A DNA stretch of 64,000 nucleotides. It comes from Shewanella benthica KT99. GTDB lineage: Bacteria > Pseudomonadota > Gammaproteobacteria > Enterobacterales > Shewanellaceae. Position 1 is the first letter of the stretch; each line of letters opens with the position of its first letter. Both the position numbers and the translations under genes were made by a program. The notes below the pieces were generated by a model. That model had not been told where the DNA came from. It was given only the letters and a program-made list of their open reading frames with translations, and made no database searches. Shown in pieces: positions 1 to 8,053 of this stretch. Location of the stretch: NCBI RefSeq assembly GCF_000172075.1, contig NZ_ABIC01000010.1:62001-126000 (forward strand), written 5' to 3'.

Positions 1-1692
1 GGTCACGATAACGTACAGGGCGCGACAGATTTCGGTCTGCTGTTCGATACACTGCCTGGCTATTATGGCCTTAAGACAGGTTCATGGAAGCACTGGTGTA
101 ACGTGTGGGATCTGGATTACGAGTGGGTTAAAGCCCGTTTCGACCAGAATGAATACTTAGGCCAAAAGCCGATGAATTCTACTGGTATCCCGTGTTCTCG
201 CTGGCATGATGGAGTATTGGAAGACAAGTCTCAGATTGCTCAGAAAGACAATATTCGTATGGCATTCTTCTGGGGGCAGTCGGTTAACACCGAAACTCGT
301 GGGCGTGAAGTGCGTGAAGCACTGGATAAGATGGACACTGTCGTGGTCGTCGATCCGTTTCCAACCATGGCGGGTGTTATGCACAATCGTACCGATGGTG
401 TGTATCTACTTCCTGCATGTACTCAGTTTGAAACTTATGGTTCTGTTTCAGCCTCTAACCGTTCACTACAGTGGCGCACGCAGGTTATCGAGCCCTTGTT
501 CGAGTCTAAGCCAGATCATGTGATCATGTACAAATTGGCGAAGAAGTGGGGCATAGAGAAAGAATTCTGTAAGCATATTAAGGTCAATGGTGATGAGCCA
601 TTAATCGAAGACATAACGCGTGAATTCAACAAGGGCATGTGGACCATAGGTTACACAGGCCAAAGCCCTGAGCGTTTGAAGATGCACCAGGAAAACTGGG
701 GTACTTTTGATATTAAATCCCTCGAAGCGCCAGGTGGACCAGCCAAGGGTGAGACCTATGGTCTACCTTGGCCATGTTGGGGCACGCCTGAGATGAAGCA
801 TCCGGGTACACAGATCTTGTATCGCACCGGTCGTGAAGTGAAAGACGGTGGTGGTAACTTCCGTGCCCGTTACGGTGTTGAACACGACGGCAATAACATA
901 CTTGCCGAAGGTTCTTACTCTAAAGGCTCTGAAATCCAGGATGGTTACCCTGAGTTTACCGCTGACATGCTTAAACAGCTTGGTTGGTGGGATGACCTGA
1001 CTGCTGAAGAAAAGCAACATGCTGAAGGTAAAAACTGGAAGACTGATATCTCCGGTGGTATCCAGCGTGTGGCCATTAAGCACGGTTGTATTCCTTACGG
1101 TAATGCGAAAGCCCGTTGTATCGTGTGGAACTTCCCCGATGATATTCCCCTGCACCGTGAGCCGCTTTATACGCCGCGTCGTGATCTGGTCGCTAAGTAC
1201 CCGACCTATGATGACCGTATGGTTGCCCGTCTTCCTACCCTGTATAAAACCATTCAGGATCAGGACTTTGCTAAAGACTTCCCCATTGCATTGACCTCGG
1301 GTCGTTTAGTGGAATATGAAGGTGGTGGTGAAGAGAGCCGTTGTAACCCTTGGCTCGCCGAGCTTCAGCAAGAGATGTTTATCGAGATCAGTCCGGCAGA
1401 TGCCGCAGATCGCGCGCTTCGTGATGGTGATGATGTTTGGGTTCACAGTCCGGAAGGTGCAAAAATCAAGGTTAAGGCCATGGTAACGCCTCGCGTTATC
1501 GCAGGTGAGTGTTTTATGCCATACCACTTCGCGGGTATATTCGAAGGTGAGAGCCTAGAGAAGAATTACCCTGAAGGCACTGTGCCTTATGTTGTTGGCG
1601 AATCGGCTAATACCATATTGACCTATGGCTATGACGTGGTTACTCAGATGCAAGAGACTAAGTCTAGCTTGTGTCAGATCACTAAAGCCTAA
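1..1692 (+). CDS. fdhA: Formate dehydrogenase catalytic (alpha) subunit, C-terminal part, cut by the window edge
   Basis: The frame is open from base 1 and ends in TAA at 1690-1692, giving about 563 residues. It aligns along its whole length with residues 388 onward of the complete paralogue at 4408-7263, so the N-terminal TAT signal, the 4Fe-4S site and the active-site Cys lie upstream of the window. The visible part holds the bis-MGD binding core and the C-terminal molydopterin-dinucleotide-binding barrel (LTSGRLVEYEGGGEESR). The family oxidises formate to CO2 and passes electrons to the FeS subunit; in Shewanella these enzymes are periplasmic. fdhB and fdhC follow directly. The apparent Met at 103 is internal and not a start. 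Identity is secure; physiological differences from the second copy cannot be read from sequence. Confidence 0.95.
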   Translation, partial: GHDNVQGATDFGLLFDTLPGYYGLKTGSWKHWCNVWDLDYEWVKARFDQNEYLGQKPMNSTGIPCSRWHDGVLEDKSQIAQKDNIRMAFFWGQSVNTETRGREVREALDKMDTVVVVDPFPTMAGVMHNRTDGVYLLPACTQFETYGSVSASNRSLQWRTQVIEPLFESKPDHVIMYKLAKKWGIEKEFCKHIKVNGDEPLIEDITREFNKGMWTIGYTGQSPERLKMHQENWGTFDIKSLEAPGGPAKGETYGLPWPCWGTPEMKHPGTQILYRTGREVKDGGGNFRARYGVEHDGNNILAEGSYSKGSEIQDGYPEFTADMLKQLGWWDDLTAEEKQHAEGKNWKTDISGGIQRVAIKHGCIPYGNAKARCIVWNFPDDIPLHREPLYTPRRDLVAKYPTYDDRMVARLPTLYKTIQDQDFAKDFPIALTSGRLVEYEGGGEESRCNPWLAELQQEMFIEISPADAADRALRDGDDVWVHSPEGAKIKVKAMVTPRVIAGECFMPYHFAGIFEGESLEKNYPEGTVPYVVGESANTILTYGYDVVTQMQETKSSLCQITKA

Positions 1693-1718
1693 CTGAACTT
1701 GATGAGGAGATAGCCAAC

Positions 1719-2309
1719 ATGGCAGTCATGAAATTTTTGTGTGACACCAAACGCTGCATCGAGTGTAACGGTTGCGTCACAGCTTGTAAGAACGAAAACG
1801 ATTCCGCTCTCGAGTGGGGAATTCAACGTCGCCGTGTAGTGACAATTAACGATGGTGAGCCGGGTGAAGCTTCGATCTCGGTGGCATGTATGCACTGTAC
1901 CGATGCGCCTTGTCAGGCAGTCTGTCCGGCCGATTGTTTCTACCGTACCGAAGACGGCATAGTGCTGCATAACAAGGATACTTGTATCGGTTGTGGCTAT
2001 TGCTTGTATGCATGTCCATTTGGGGCGCCTCAGTTCCCTCAAAAGACGGCATTTGGTAGTCGTGGCAAGATGGATAAGTGTACATTCTGCGCCGGTGGCC
2101 CGGAAGAGACTCATTCAGATGCGGAGCGTCAGAAGTATGGTTCAAACCGTATCGCCGAAGGCAAGTTACCTATGTGTGCCGAGCTTTGTGCGACTAAGGC
2201 TCTGCTTGCCGGTGATGCTGGAATCGTATCGAGTATCTATAGAGATCGTATCGCTGCACGTGGTAATCCTGGTGCAATCTGGGGCTATACCCCTCAGACT
2301 GGCGCGTAG
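1719..2309 (+). CDS. fdhB: Formate dehydrogenase iron-sulfur (beta) subunit
   Basis: A 196-residue ferredoxin-like protein with four cysteine clusters typical of four [4Fe-4S] centres: CDTKRCIECNGCVTAC near the N-terminus, CMHCTDAPCQAVC, CIGCGYCLYAC, and CTFC with a later CAELC. It relays electrons from the Mo subunit to the cytochrome b subunit. Unlike E. coli FdnH it has no C-terminal membrane helix, so membrane attachment must come from FdhC. The ATG at 1719 follows GAGGAGA closely. It lies 26 bp after fdhA and 60 bp before fdhC, and the second gap contains a strong hairpin. It is nearly identical to the paralogue at 7282-7851, but has a slightly longer C-terminal tail. Confidence 0.95.
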   Translation: MAVMKFLCDTKRCIECNGCVTACKNENDSALEWGIQRRRVVTINDGEPGEASISVACMHCTDAPCQAVCPADCFYRTEDGIVLHNKDTCIGCGYCLYACPFGAPQFPQKTAFGSRGKMDKCTFCAGGPEETHSDAERQKYGSNRIAEGKLPMCAELCATKALLAGDAGIVSSIYRDRIAARGNPGAIWGYTPQTGA

Positions 2310-2313
2310 GACC

Positions 2314-2346
2314 AATTGGGCTGTGAGTGATTTTCACAGCCCAATT
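2314..2346 (+). other. Intercistronic hairpin between fdhB and fdhC (operon 1)
   Basis: Perfect 13-bp inverted repeat (aattgggctgtga at 2314-2326, complement at 2334-2346) with a 7-nt loop. No U-tract follows, so it is not a classical terminator. An mRNA processing or stabilising element, or attenuation of fdhC, is more likely. The equivalent gap of the second operon also has a hairpin, of different sequence (7899-7932). Confidence 0.6.
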
Positions 2347-2369
2347 ATTAGTCCTATAAAGGAGTGACT

Positions 2370-3395
2370 ATGAATTTTAAATCACTAGGTAGGTTATTTT
2401 CTGTACTGGTTTTTCCTCTGGTATTAACGAGTGTGTTAGTGACGGGTTTAGGTATGAGCGCGACTGTATCTGCAGCCGACGGTCAAACAAGTCAACAGAT
2501 GGCTAACGCTAAAACCAGTGATGCGGATCTATGGCGCGCGGTTAAAGCTGGTGATTCAGGTTTTACCACGGCGCAAGGTGTCGAAGCGAATGTGTTGATT
2601 AATGTCGTCGGTAATCAAGGTACGATCATTAAGAATGAGTACCTGACACCTGCGATGGCTGTGGCAGTATTAGGCGTTTTTGCTGCCTTCTTGGTATTTT
2701 ATTTTGTTAATGGGCCTTCTAAATTAAGCAATGGCTTCTCTGGCAAGATGGTACTGCGTTGGTCTAAAGCAGATCTGATATTACACTGGATGATGGCGAT
2801 CTCATGTTTAGGATTGATCTTAACCGGTCTTATCATCATGTTGGGTAAACATTTTCTGCAGCCATATGTGAGCGATGGAATATGGGCCGCGGTTATCTTG
2901 GTCGGCAAGACGATACATGATTGGGTGGGTCCGATTTTCATGGCCGCTTGGGTCTTGTGCGTCGTAAAATGGATGCCGATGCAGACATTTAAGATGTACG
3001 ACCTTAAATGGTTCCTGGTTGTTGGTGGTTACATCAACTTCGGGCCATTCAAGGGCAAGCACCCTGACAGTGGCTTTGCCAACGCCGGTGAGAAGATGTG
3101 GTTTTGGACATTGACTATATTCGGTCTGTTCATCTGTGTGTCTGGCATCATGTTAGTCCTGCCAGGTCTTGAGCTTCCCCGCGAAGCCTCTATGGCGGCA
3201 TTACTGATACATGCAAGCAGCGCGATCATCATCATCGCCTTTACTATCGTGCATATCTGGATGGCGACGGTATTGAGTGAAGGTGGCATCGATTGTATGA
3301 AGTCTGGTTACTGTGATGAGAATTGGGCAGTGCAACACCACAATCTTTGGTACGACGAGATCAAAGAGAATGGTACGTTAGAGTACAAAGACTAG
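2370..3395 (+). CDS. fdhC: Formate dehydrogenase cytochrome b556 (gamma) subunit
   Basis: 341 residues, FdnI/FdhC-like membrane cytochrome b. It has a signal-like N-terminus (residues about 10-36, ending near VSAAD), a hydrophilic periplasmic stretch, a first transmembrane helix (about 90-112), and then a four-helix b-type core with histidines in LILHWMMA, KTIHDWVGP and IVHIWMATV as likely haem ligands. It anchors the complex and transfers electrons to quinone or periplasmic carriers. I chose ATG 2370 rather than GTG 2364, because the GTG lies inside the Shine-Dalgarno sequence AAAGGAG (2358-2364). The last ~85 bp of this gene recur twice downstream as decayed copies. Confidence 0.92.
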   Translation: MNFKSLGRLFSVLVFPLVLTSVLVTGLGMSATVSAADGQTSQQMANAKTSDADLWRAVKAGDSGFTTAQGVEANVLINVVGNQGTIIKNEYLTPAMAVAVLGVFAAFLVFYFVNGPSKLSNGFSGKMVLRWSKADLILHWMMAISCLGLILTGLIIMLGKHFLQPYVSDGIWAAVILVGKTIHDWVGPIFMAAWVLCVVKWMPMQTFKMYDLKWFLVVGGYINFGPFKGKHPDSGFANAGEKMWFWTLTIFGLFICVSGIMLVLPGLELPREASMAALLIHASSAIIIIAFTIVHIWMATVLSEGGIDCMKSGYCDENWAVQHHNLWYDEIKENGTLEYKD

Positions 3396-3429
3396 TTTTA
3401 AGCTGTAAGTTATAAGTCTTAAAAGAGCA

Positions 3430-3466
3430 AGCGTCTCGACTGGTTACAGTCGGGGCGTTTTTATTT
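3430..3466 (+). terminator. Rho-independent terminator of the first fdh operon
   Basis: GC-rich stem (gcgtctcgactg pairing with cagtcggggcgt, two G-U type pairs) followed by ttttattt. It lies 35 bp after fdhC. A decayed version, lacking most of the left arm, sits at about 3630-3660 in the second repeat unit. Confidence 0.75.
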
Positions 3467-3594
3467 AGTTTTAGGCTGGTGATGCTGACGCATCAATGAG
3501 AACTGGGCACTATTAACAAGTGACGACACCACAATCTTTGGTACGACGAGATCAAAGAAAACGGTACTTTAGAATATAAAGATTAAGGTCAAAG

Positions 3595-3628
3595 ATCCTA
3601 GGAACTGAACCTAGGCCCTAGGAACTTT
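3595..3628. repeat. CTAG-rich palindromic repeat, copy 1
   Basis: Interrupted palindrome with three CCTAGG hexamers. It belongs to a five-member family in this window (3595, 3787, 9081, 13694, 14731), each member lying just 3' of a gene or gene relic. Confidence 0.7.
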
Positions 3629-3786
3629 ATAAAAAGCCCCAGTCGAGGCGTTTTTATTTGGTTTTTGGCTGGTGATGCTGACGCATCAATGAGAATTGGG
3701 CACTCTTAAGAGGTGACGACACCACAATTTTTGGTACGACGAGATTAAAGAAAACGGTACGTTAGAATACACCTTCTAAGGTCGAT

Positions 3787-3820
3787 GTTCCTAGGAACTA
3801 GAACCTAGGTCCTAGGAACT
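3787..3820. repeat. CTAG-rich palindromic repeat, copy 2
   Basis: It reads gttcctaggaact, then a short middle with CCTAGG, then cctaggaact. It occupies the same place in the third fdhC-tail unit as copy 1 does in the second. Confidence 0.75.
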
Positions 3821-4192
3821 TTTTAAGTCTAAATGAAAACCATTCCCAATTATAATTCCCCTTAAGTATCAGTCTATTGCTTGTACATACAAGTAATAAT
3901 TTTATTTCGCTCATTGCCATAGATTGACGTAATAAAATTAAAATAAATTGCAAAACATGATTGAGTTAACACTTTAGAAAATGGCTGGGCTTAATAGCGA
4001 TCCTTATCAGCTTCAGATCAATATTCTCTCGGTAAAACTTGCTTATATTGTCCATGAAATTTATTGAATGCTTTTTACAATAAAAATCGTGCTGAGAAAG
4101 ACCGCTTAACTAACGAGTGGTTAATATTCGCTCGGCATTAAATATGAGGATAAGCATTCTTAATACTTAACGATTCCTTTCCAGGAGTAACA
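3821..4192. other. Intergenic promoter region of the second fdh operon
   Basis: 372 bp, AT-rich, no coding frame. It must hold the promoter for the 4193-9040 operon. I could not identify a convincing FNR, CRP or NarP operator or a well-spaced sigma-70 promoter. A good Shine-Dalgarno sequence (CCAGGAG, 4182-4188) precedes the first gene. Confidence 0.4.
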
Positions 4193-4390
4193 ATGAACAA
4201 GCAACAGCCTGATCTGAACCGCAGATCTTTGCTGAAAGCACTCACAGTGGGTGGTACGGCGACGGTCGCCCTTGCCGCCACAGGTATAAGTGCCGCTCAA
4301 GCAACAGAGAGTAATCTAGGCACAAAAAGTGCGAATGGCTATCATGAAACTACGCACATTCGTAGTTATTACAATAGCTTGAGAAGCTAA
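4193..4390 (+). CDS. Small twin-arginine-signal protein of formate dehydrogenase operons
   Basis: A 65-residue protein with a TAT motif NRRSLLKAL (residues 10-18), a hydrophobic stretch of Ala/Gly/Thr/Val (about 19-33) and a probable cleavage near AQA (35-37), leaving a mature part of only about 28 residues ending HIRSYYNSLRS. This matches the family annotated as 'formate dehydrogenase region TAT target' (TIGR02811 as I remember it), always found beside fdhA. The function is not established. It may be a small accessory subunit or may help export or assemble the FdhAB complex. It is first in the operon, 17 bp before fdhA. The first operon's equivalent, if any, lies outside the window. Confidence 0.88.
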   Translation: MNKQQPDLNRRSLLKALTVGGTATVALAATGISAAQATESNLGTKSANGYHETTHIRSYYNSLRS

Positions 4391-4407
4391 TTAGGAGAGT
4401 TTTAGGT

Positions 4408-7263
4408 ATGCAGTTAACTCGCAAATCTAACGAGGCAGCTAAAGTCGAGAAGAAGACTCTAGGCATTAGCCGTCGTCAGTTTATGAAGCATGCAGGTATC
4501 ACCTCTGGTGGTATTGCAGCGGCTTCACTTTTGGGCACTGGCATGATGCGTCGTGCAGAAGCCAAAGATGTCCCACATGATGCACCAATCGAGATCAAGC
4601 GCACTATATGTACTGCTTGTGCGGTAGGTTGTGGTCTATATGCTGAAGTTCAAAATGGTGTCTGGACAGGTCAAGAACCTGCGTTCGATCATCCATTCAA
4701 CGCCGGTGGCCATTGTGCTAAAGGTGCTGCGCTGCGTGAACACGGTCATGGTGAGAAGCGTCTCAAATACCCGATGAAGCTTGTCGATGGCAAGTGGAAG
4801 AAAATCTCTTGGGATCAAGCTTTTAATGAAGTTGGTGACAAGATGCTGGAGATTCGTAAAGAGTCAGGTCCTGATTCACTTTATTTCATGGGTAGTGCTA
4901 AGTTCTCTAATGAAGGCTGCTACATGTACCGTAAATTTGCGGCTATGTGGGGCACCAACAACGTCGATCACTCGGCTCGAATCTGTCACTCTACCACGGT
5001 AGCCGGTGTTGCAAACACTTGGGGCTACGGTGCGCAAACTAACTCTTTCAACGACATTCAGAATGCCAACGCCATCTTCTTCATCGGGGCTAACCCGGCC
5101 GAAGCGCATCCCGTTGCCATGCAGCATATCCTGATCGCGAAAGAGAAGAACAACGCAAAGCTTATTGTTGTCGATCCACGTTTCTCACGTACCGCGGCTC
5201 ACGCCGATCTGCACTGTGCACTTCGTCCTGGTACCGATATTCCCTTCATCTACGGTATGCTTTGGCATATCTTTGAAAATGGCTGGGAAGATAAGACCTT
5301 TATCGAACAGCGTGTTTTCGAGATGGAAACGATTCGCAAAGAAGCGAAGAAATTCCCACCTAAAGAAGTTGAACACGTCACAGGTGTAAGCGAAGCAGAT
5401 GTGTATCAAGCGGCTAAGCTTATGGCTGATAACCGTCCTGGCACCGTTATCTGGTGTATGGGTGGTACTCAGCATCACGTGGGTAATGCTAACACTCGTG
5501 CTTACTGTATCCTGCAACTTGCCCTAGGTAACATGGGCGTTAAGGGTGGCGGTACTAACATCTTCCGTGGTCACGATAACGTACAGGGCGCGACCGATTT
5601 AGGTCTGTTGTTCGATACGCTACCTGGTTACTACGGTCTTAAGACGGGCTCATGGAAGCACTGGTCTCATGTATGGGACCTTGACTTCGATTGGGTTAAG
5701 TCTCGTTTCGATCAGAACGAATATCTAGGTCGCGTGCCGATGAATACGCCGGGTATTCCTTGTTCTCGTTGGCATGACGGTGTCCTCGAGACGCCAGAAG
5801 CATTAGCGCAGAAAGATCGCATTCGCATGGCCTTCTTCTGGGGGCAATCGGTTAACACCGAGACCCGTCAGCGTGATGTTCGTGATGCATTGGACAAGAT
5901 GGACACCGTTGTCGTTGTGGATCCGTTCCCGACTATGGCTGGTGTTATGCACCGTCGTAAGAATGGCGTTTACCTGCTACCTGCATGTACTCAGTTTGAG
6001 ACTGAAGGTTCAGTGTCTAACTCGAGTCGTAGCCAGCAGTGGCGTGAAAAAGTTATTGATCCCTTGTTCGAGTCTAAAACCGATCTTGAGATCATGTATC
6101 GCCTGTCTCAGAAGCTAGGCTTCGCCGAACAGTTCACTAAACGTATCGCCAAAGATGCCAATGATGTTTTGGTGATCGAAGACATTACTCGCGAAATTAA
6201 CCGCGGTATGTGGACTATCGGTATGACGGGTCAGAGCCCTGAGCGTCTGAAGTTACACACCCAAAACTGGGGTACCTTCAGCAACAAGACACTTGAAGCG
6301 GTTGGTGGACCGGCTAAGGGTGAGACCTACGGCCTACCTTGGCCATGTTGGGGCACACCTGAGCAGAAGCACCCAGGTACTCAGATCCTGTATAACACAA
6401 ACAAGCATGTGCTCGATGGCGGCGGTAACTTCCGCGCCCGCTTCGGTGTTGAGTACAAGGGTAAGAACCTACTTGCCGAAGGCAGTTTCTCTAAAGGTAG
6501 TGAGCTCACCGATGGTTACCCAGAGTTTACCTCCCAGATGCTTAAGCAGTTGGGCTGGTGGAATGATCTAACGGCGACCGAGAAAGCCGAAGCCGATGGC
6601 AAGAACTGGAAGACTGATATTTCCGGTGGTATTCAACGTGTGGCAATGAAGCATGGTTGTATTCCTTACGGTAATGCGAAGGCGCGTTGTATCGTCTGGA
6701 CCTTCCCTGATCAGGCGCCGGTTCACCGTGAGCCGCTTTATACGCCGCGTCGTGATCTTGTGTCTAAATATCCTACTTATGATGATATGCAGGTTCATCG
6801 TCTGCCGACTCTGTATAAGTCTATCCAAGAGAAAGATTCTGCGGCTAAGTACCCACTAGCATTGACCTCGGGTCGTCTGGTTGAGTATGAAGGCGGTGGT
6901 GAAGAGTCTCGTTGTAATCCATGGCTTGCCGAGCTTCAGCAGGAGATGTTTGTTGAGATAAGTCCTGCCGACGCTGCCGATCGTGGTATCCGTAACGGTG
7001 ATACCGTCTGGTTAGAGGGTGCCGAGGGGGGTCGCATTAAGATCCAAGCTATGGTAACGCCTCGTATTATGCCGGGTGTGACTTGGATGCCTTACCACTT
7101 CGCGGGTGTGATGCACGGTGAAAGCCTGGCAGCTAACTACCCGGAAGGAACGGTTCCTTATGTTATTGGTGAGTCTGCGAACACTGCACTGACTTATGGT
7201 TATGACCCTGTGACTCAGATGCAGGAAACCAAGGCATCGCTTTGCCAGATTGTGAAAGCGTAA
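4408..7263 (+). CDS. fdhA: Formate dehydrogenase catalytic (alpha) subunit, Cys type, TAT-exported
   Basis: 951 residues. A TAT signal with SRRQFMKHAG (21-30) is followed by a hydrophobic segment to about residue 45. The [4Fe-4S] cysteines are C68, C71, C75 and C103. The active-site ligand is C193, followed by His194 (ARICHSTTV). At this place E. coli FdnG has selenocysteine, but here the codon is TGT (4984-4986) and no in-frame TGA exists, so the enzyme is Cys-dependent. The rest is the bis-MGD molybdopterin oxidoreductase fold with a C-terminal dinucleotide-binding barrel. The protein oxidises formate in the periplasm and feeds FdhB. GGAG lies upstream of the ATG. From residue 388 on it is highly similar to the truncated copy at 1-1692, including exact runs of DNA identity, which suggests recent duplication or gene conversion. 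Confidence 0.96.
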   Translation: MQLTRKSNEAAKVEKKTLGISRRQFMKHAGITSGGIAAASLLGTGMMRRAEAKDVPHDAPIEIKRTICTACAVGCGLYAEVQNGVWTGQEPAFDHPFNAGGHCAKGAALREHGHGEKRLKYPMKLVDGKWKKISWDQAFNEVGDKMLEIRKESGPDSLYFMGSAKFSNEGCYMYRKFAAMWGTNNVDHSARICHSTTVAGVANTWGYGAQTNSFNDIQNANAIFFIGANPAEAHPVAMQHILIAKEKNNAKLIVVDPRFSRTAAHADLHCALRPGTDIPFIYGMLWHIFENGWEDKTFIEQRVFEMETIRKEAKKFPPKEVEHVTGVSEADVYQAAKLMADNRPGTVIWCMGGTQHHVGNANTRAYCILQLALGNMGVKGGGTNIFRGHDNVQGATDLGLLFDTLPGYYGLKTGSWKHWSHVWDLDFDWVKSRFDQNEYLGRVPMNTPGIPCSRWHDGVLETPEALAQKDRIRMAFFWGQSVNTETRQRDVRDALDKMDTVVVVDPFPTMAGVMHRRKNGVYLLPACTQFETEGSVSNSSRSQQWREKVIDPLFESKTDLEIMYRLSQKLGFAEQFTKRIAKDANDVLVIEDITREINRGMWTIGMTGQSPERLKLHTQNWGTFSNKTLEAVGGPAKGETYGLPWPCWGTPEQKHPGTQILYNTNKHVLDGGGNFRARFGVEYKGKNLLAEGSFSKGSELTDGYPEFTSQMLKQLGWWNDLTATEKAEADGKNWKTDISGGIQRVAMKHGCIPYGNAKARCIVWTFPDQAPVHREPLYTPRRDLVSKYPTYDDMQVHRLPTLYKSIQEKDSAAKYPLALTSGRLVEYEGGGEESRCNPWLAELQQEMFVEISPADAADRGIRNGDTVWLEGAEGGRIKIQAMVTPRIMPGVTWMPYHFAGVMHGESLAANYPEGTVPYVIGESANTALTYGYDPVTQMQETKASLCQIVKA

Positions 7264-7281
7264 GCTAGGAGAATTGCCATT

Positions 7282-7851
7282 ATGGCTACAATGAAATTTT
7301 TGTGTGATACCAAGCGCTGCATCGAGTGTAACGGTTGTGTCACAGCTTGTAAGAACGAAAACGACTCGGCTCTAGAATGGGGTATTCAACGTCGTCGTGT
7401 TATTACCATCAATGATGGTATGCCTGGTGAAGCCTCTATCTCGGTAGCATGTATGCATTGTACAGATGCGCCTTGTATGGCTGTTTGCCCGGCAAACTGC
7501 TTCTACCAGACTGAAGATGGTTTAACGCTGCACAACAAGGATACTTGTATCGGTTGTGGTTACTGCCTCTATGCTTGTCCATTCGGTGCACCTCAGTTCC
7601 CTAAGAAGGGCGCCTTTGGTACTCGTGGCAAGATGGATAAGTGTACTTTCTGTGCCGGTGGTCCTGAAGAGAACCATTCAGATGCAGAGCGTCAGAAGTA
7701 CGGCTCAAACCGTATTGCTGAAGGCAAACTACCTATGTGTGCCGAGCTATGTGCGACTAAGTCGTTACTGGCGGGTGATGCTGAGATTATCTCATCTATC
7801 TTCCGTGAGCGTGTTGCATACCGTGGCTCTAAAAATGCAATCTGGGGCTAA
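7282..7851 (+). CDS. fdhB: Formate dehydrogenase iron-sulfur (beta) subunit
   Basis: 189 residues with the same four cysteine groups as the copy at 1719-2309 (CDTKRCIECNGC, CMHCTDAPC, CIGCGYCLYAC, CTFC plus CAELC). It is an electron relay between FdhA and FdhC, with no membrane helix. It lies 18 bp after fdhA with TAGGAGA as ribosome binding site. The C-terminus (KNAIWG) is seven residues shorter than in copy 1. About 200 bp separate it from fdhC, far longer than the 60 bp in operon 1, and this gap carries a hairpin and a short upstream inverted repeat. Confidence 0.95.
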   Translation: MATMKFLCDTKRCIECNGCVTACKNENDSALEWGIQRRRVITINDGMPGEASISVACMHCTDAPCMAVCPANCFYQTEDGLTLHNKDTCIGCGYCLYACPFGAPQFPKKGAFGTRGKMDKCTFCAGGPEENHSDAERQKYGSNRIAEGKLPMCAELCATKSLLAGDAEIISSIFRERVAYRGSKNAIWG

Positions 7852-7898
7852 TATCTCGGCTACGCCGATATATTAGGTGCCACTGCGTGGTGCGATTT

Positions 7899-7932
7899 AA
7901 TGACTATCCACAGTTTTTGGTGGCTAGTCATT
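7899..7932 (+). other. Intercistronic hairpin between fdhB and fdhC (operon 2)
   Basis: aatgactatccac (7899-7911) pairs with gtggctagtcatt (7920-7932) apart from one central mismatch. No U-tract follows. A second, smaller stem lies at 7852-7874 (tcggc/gccga core). The position is equivalent to the 2314-2346 hairpin, but the sequence is unrelated. Confidence 0.55.
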
Positions 7933-8053
7933 AACTTTCAAGTTTATCTGTCTAGCTGCTTCATAGTGGGGAGGATAGATAAGAATATTGCTTGTAGCAC
8001 CACTTCAAATCAAAGCCGTTTTTTGGCTTTGGTGTGGAAGATAAGGATGTAAT

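Larger units (their letters stand above)
3310..3786 (+). repeat. Tandem triplication of the fdhC 3' end plus its terminator
   Basis: The final ~85 bp of fdhC (ending 3395) reappear at about 3500-3586 and 3690-3779. Each copy ends at a stop-like TAA, and the spacings between ends are 191 and 193 bp. Each copy is followed by a version of the fdhC terminator and the same linker (gctggtgatgctgacgcatc at about 3476 and 3669). The two downstream copies carry small insertions and substitutions that break the frame, so they are non-coding relics. See findings. Confidence 0.85.

Noticed and set aside
157-1527. Open frames on both strands inside the first fdhA copy
   Set aside because: They overlap a strongly conserved coding frame, have poor composition and no ribosome sites; they are shadows.
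2364-2369. GTG 2364 as start of fdhC
   Set aside because: It lies inside the Shine-Dalgarno sequence of ATG 2370.
3472-3779. A small gene formed by the fdhC tail copies
   Set aside because: Each copy has frameshifts relative to fdhC and lacks a start with ribosome site.
4984-4986. Possible selenocysteine codon in fdhA
   Set aside because: The codon at the Sec position is TGT; no TGA interrupts the frame.
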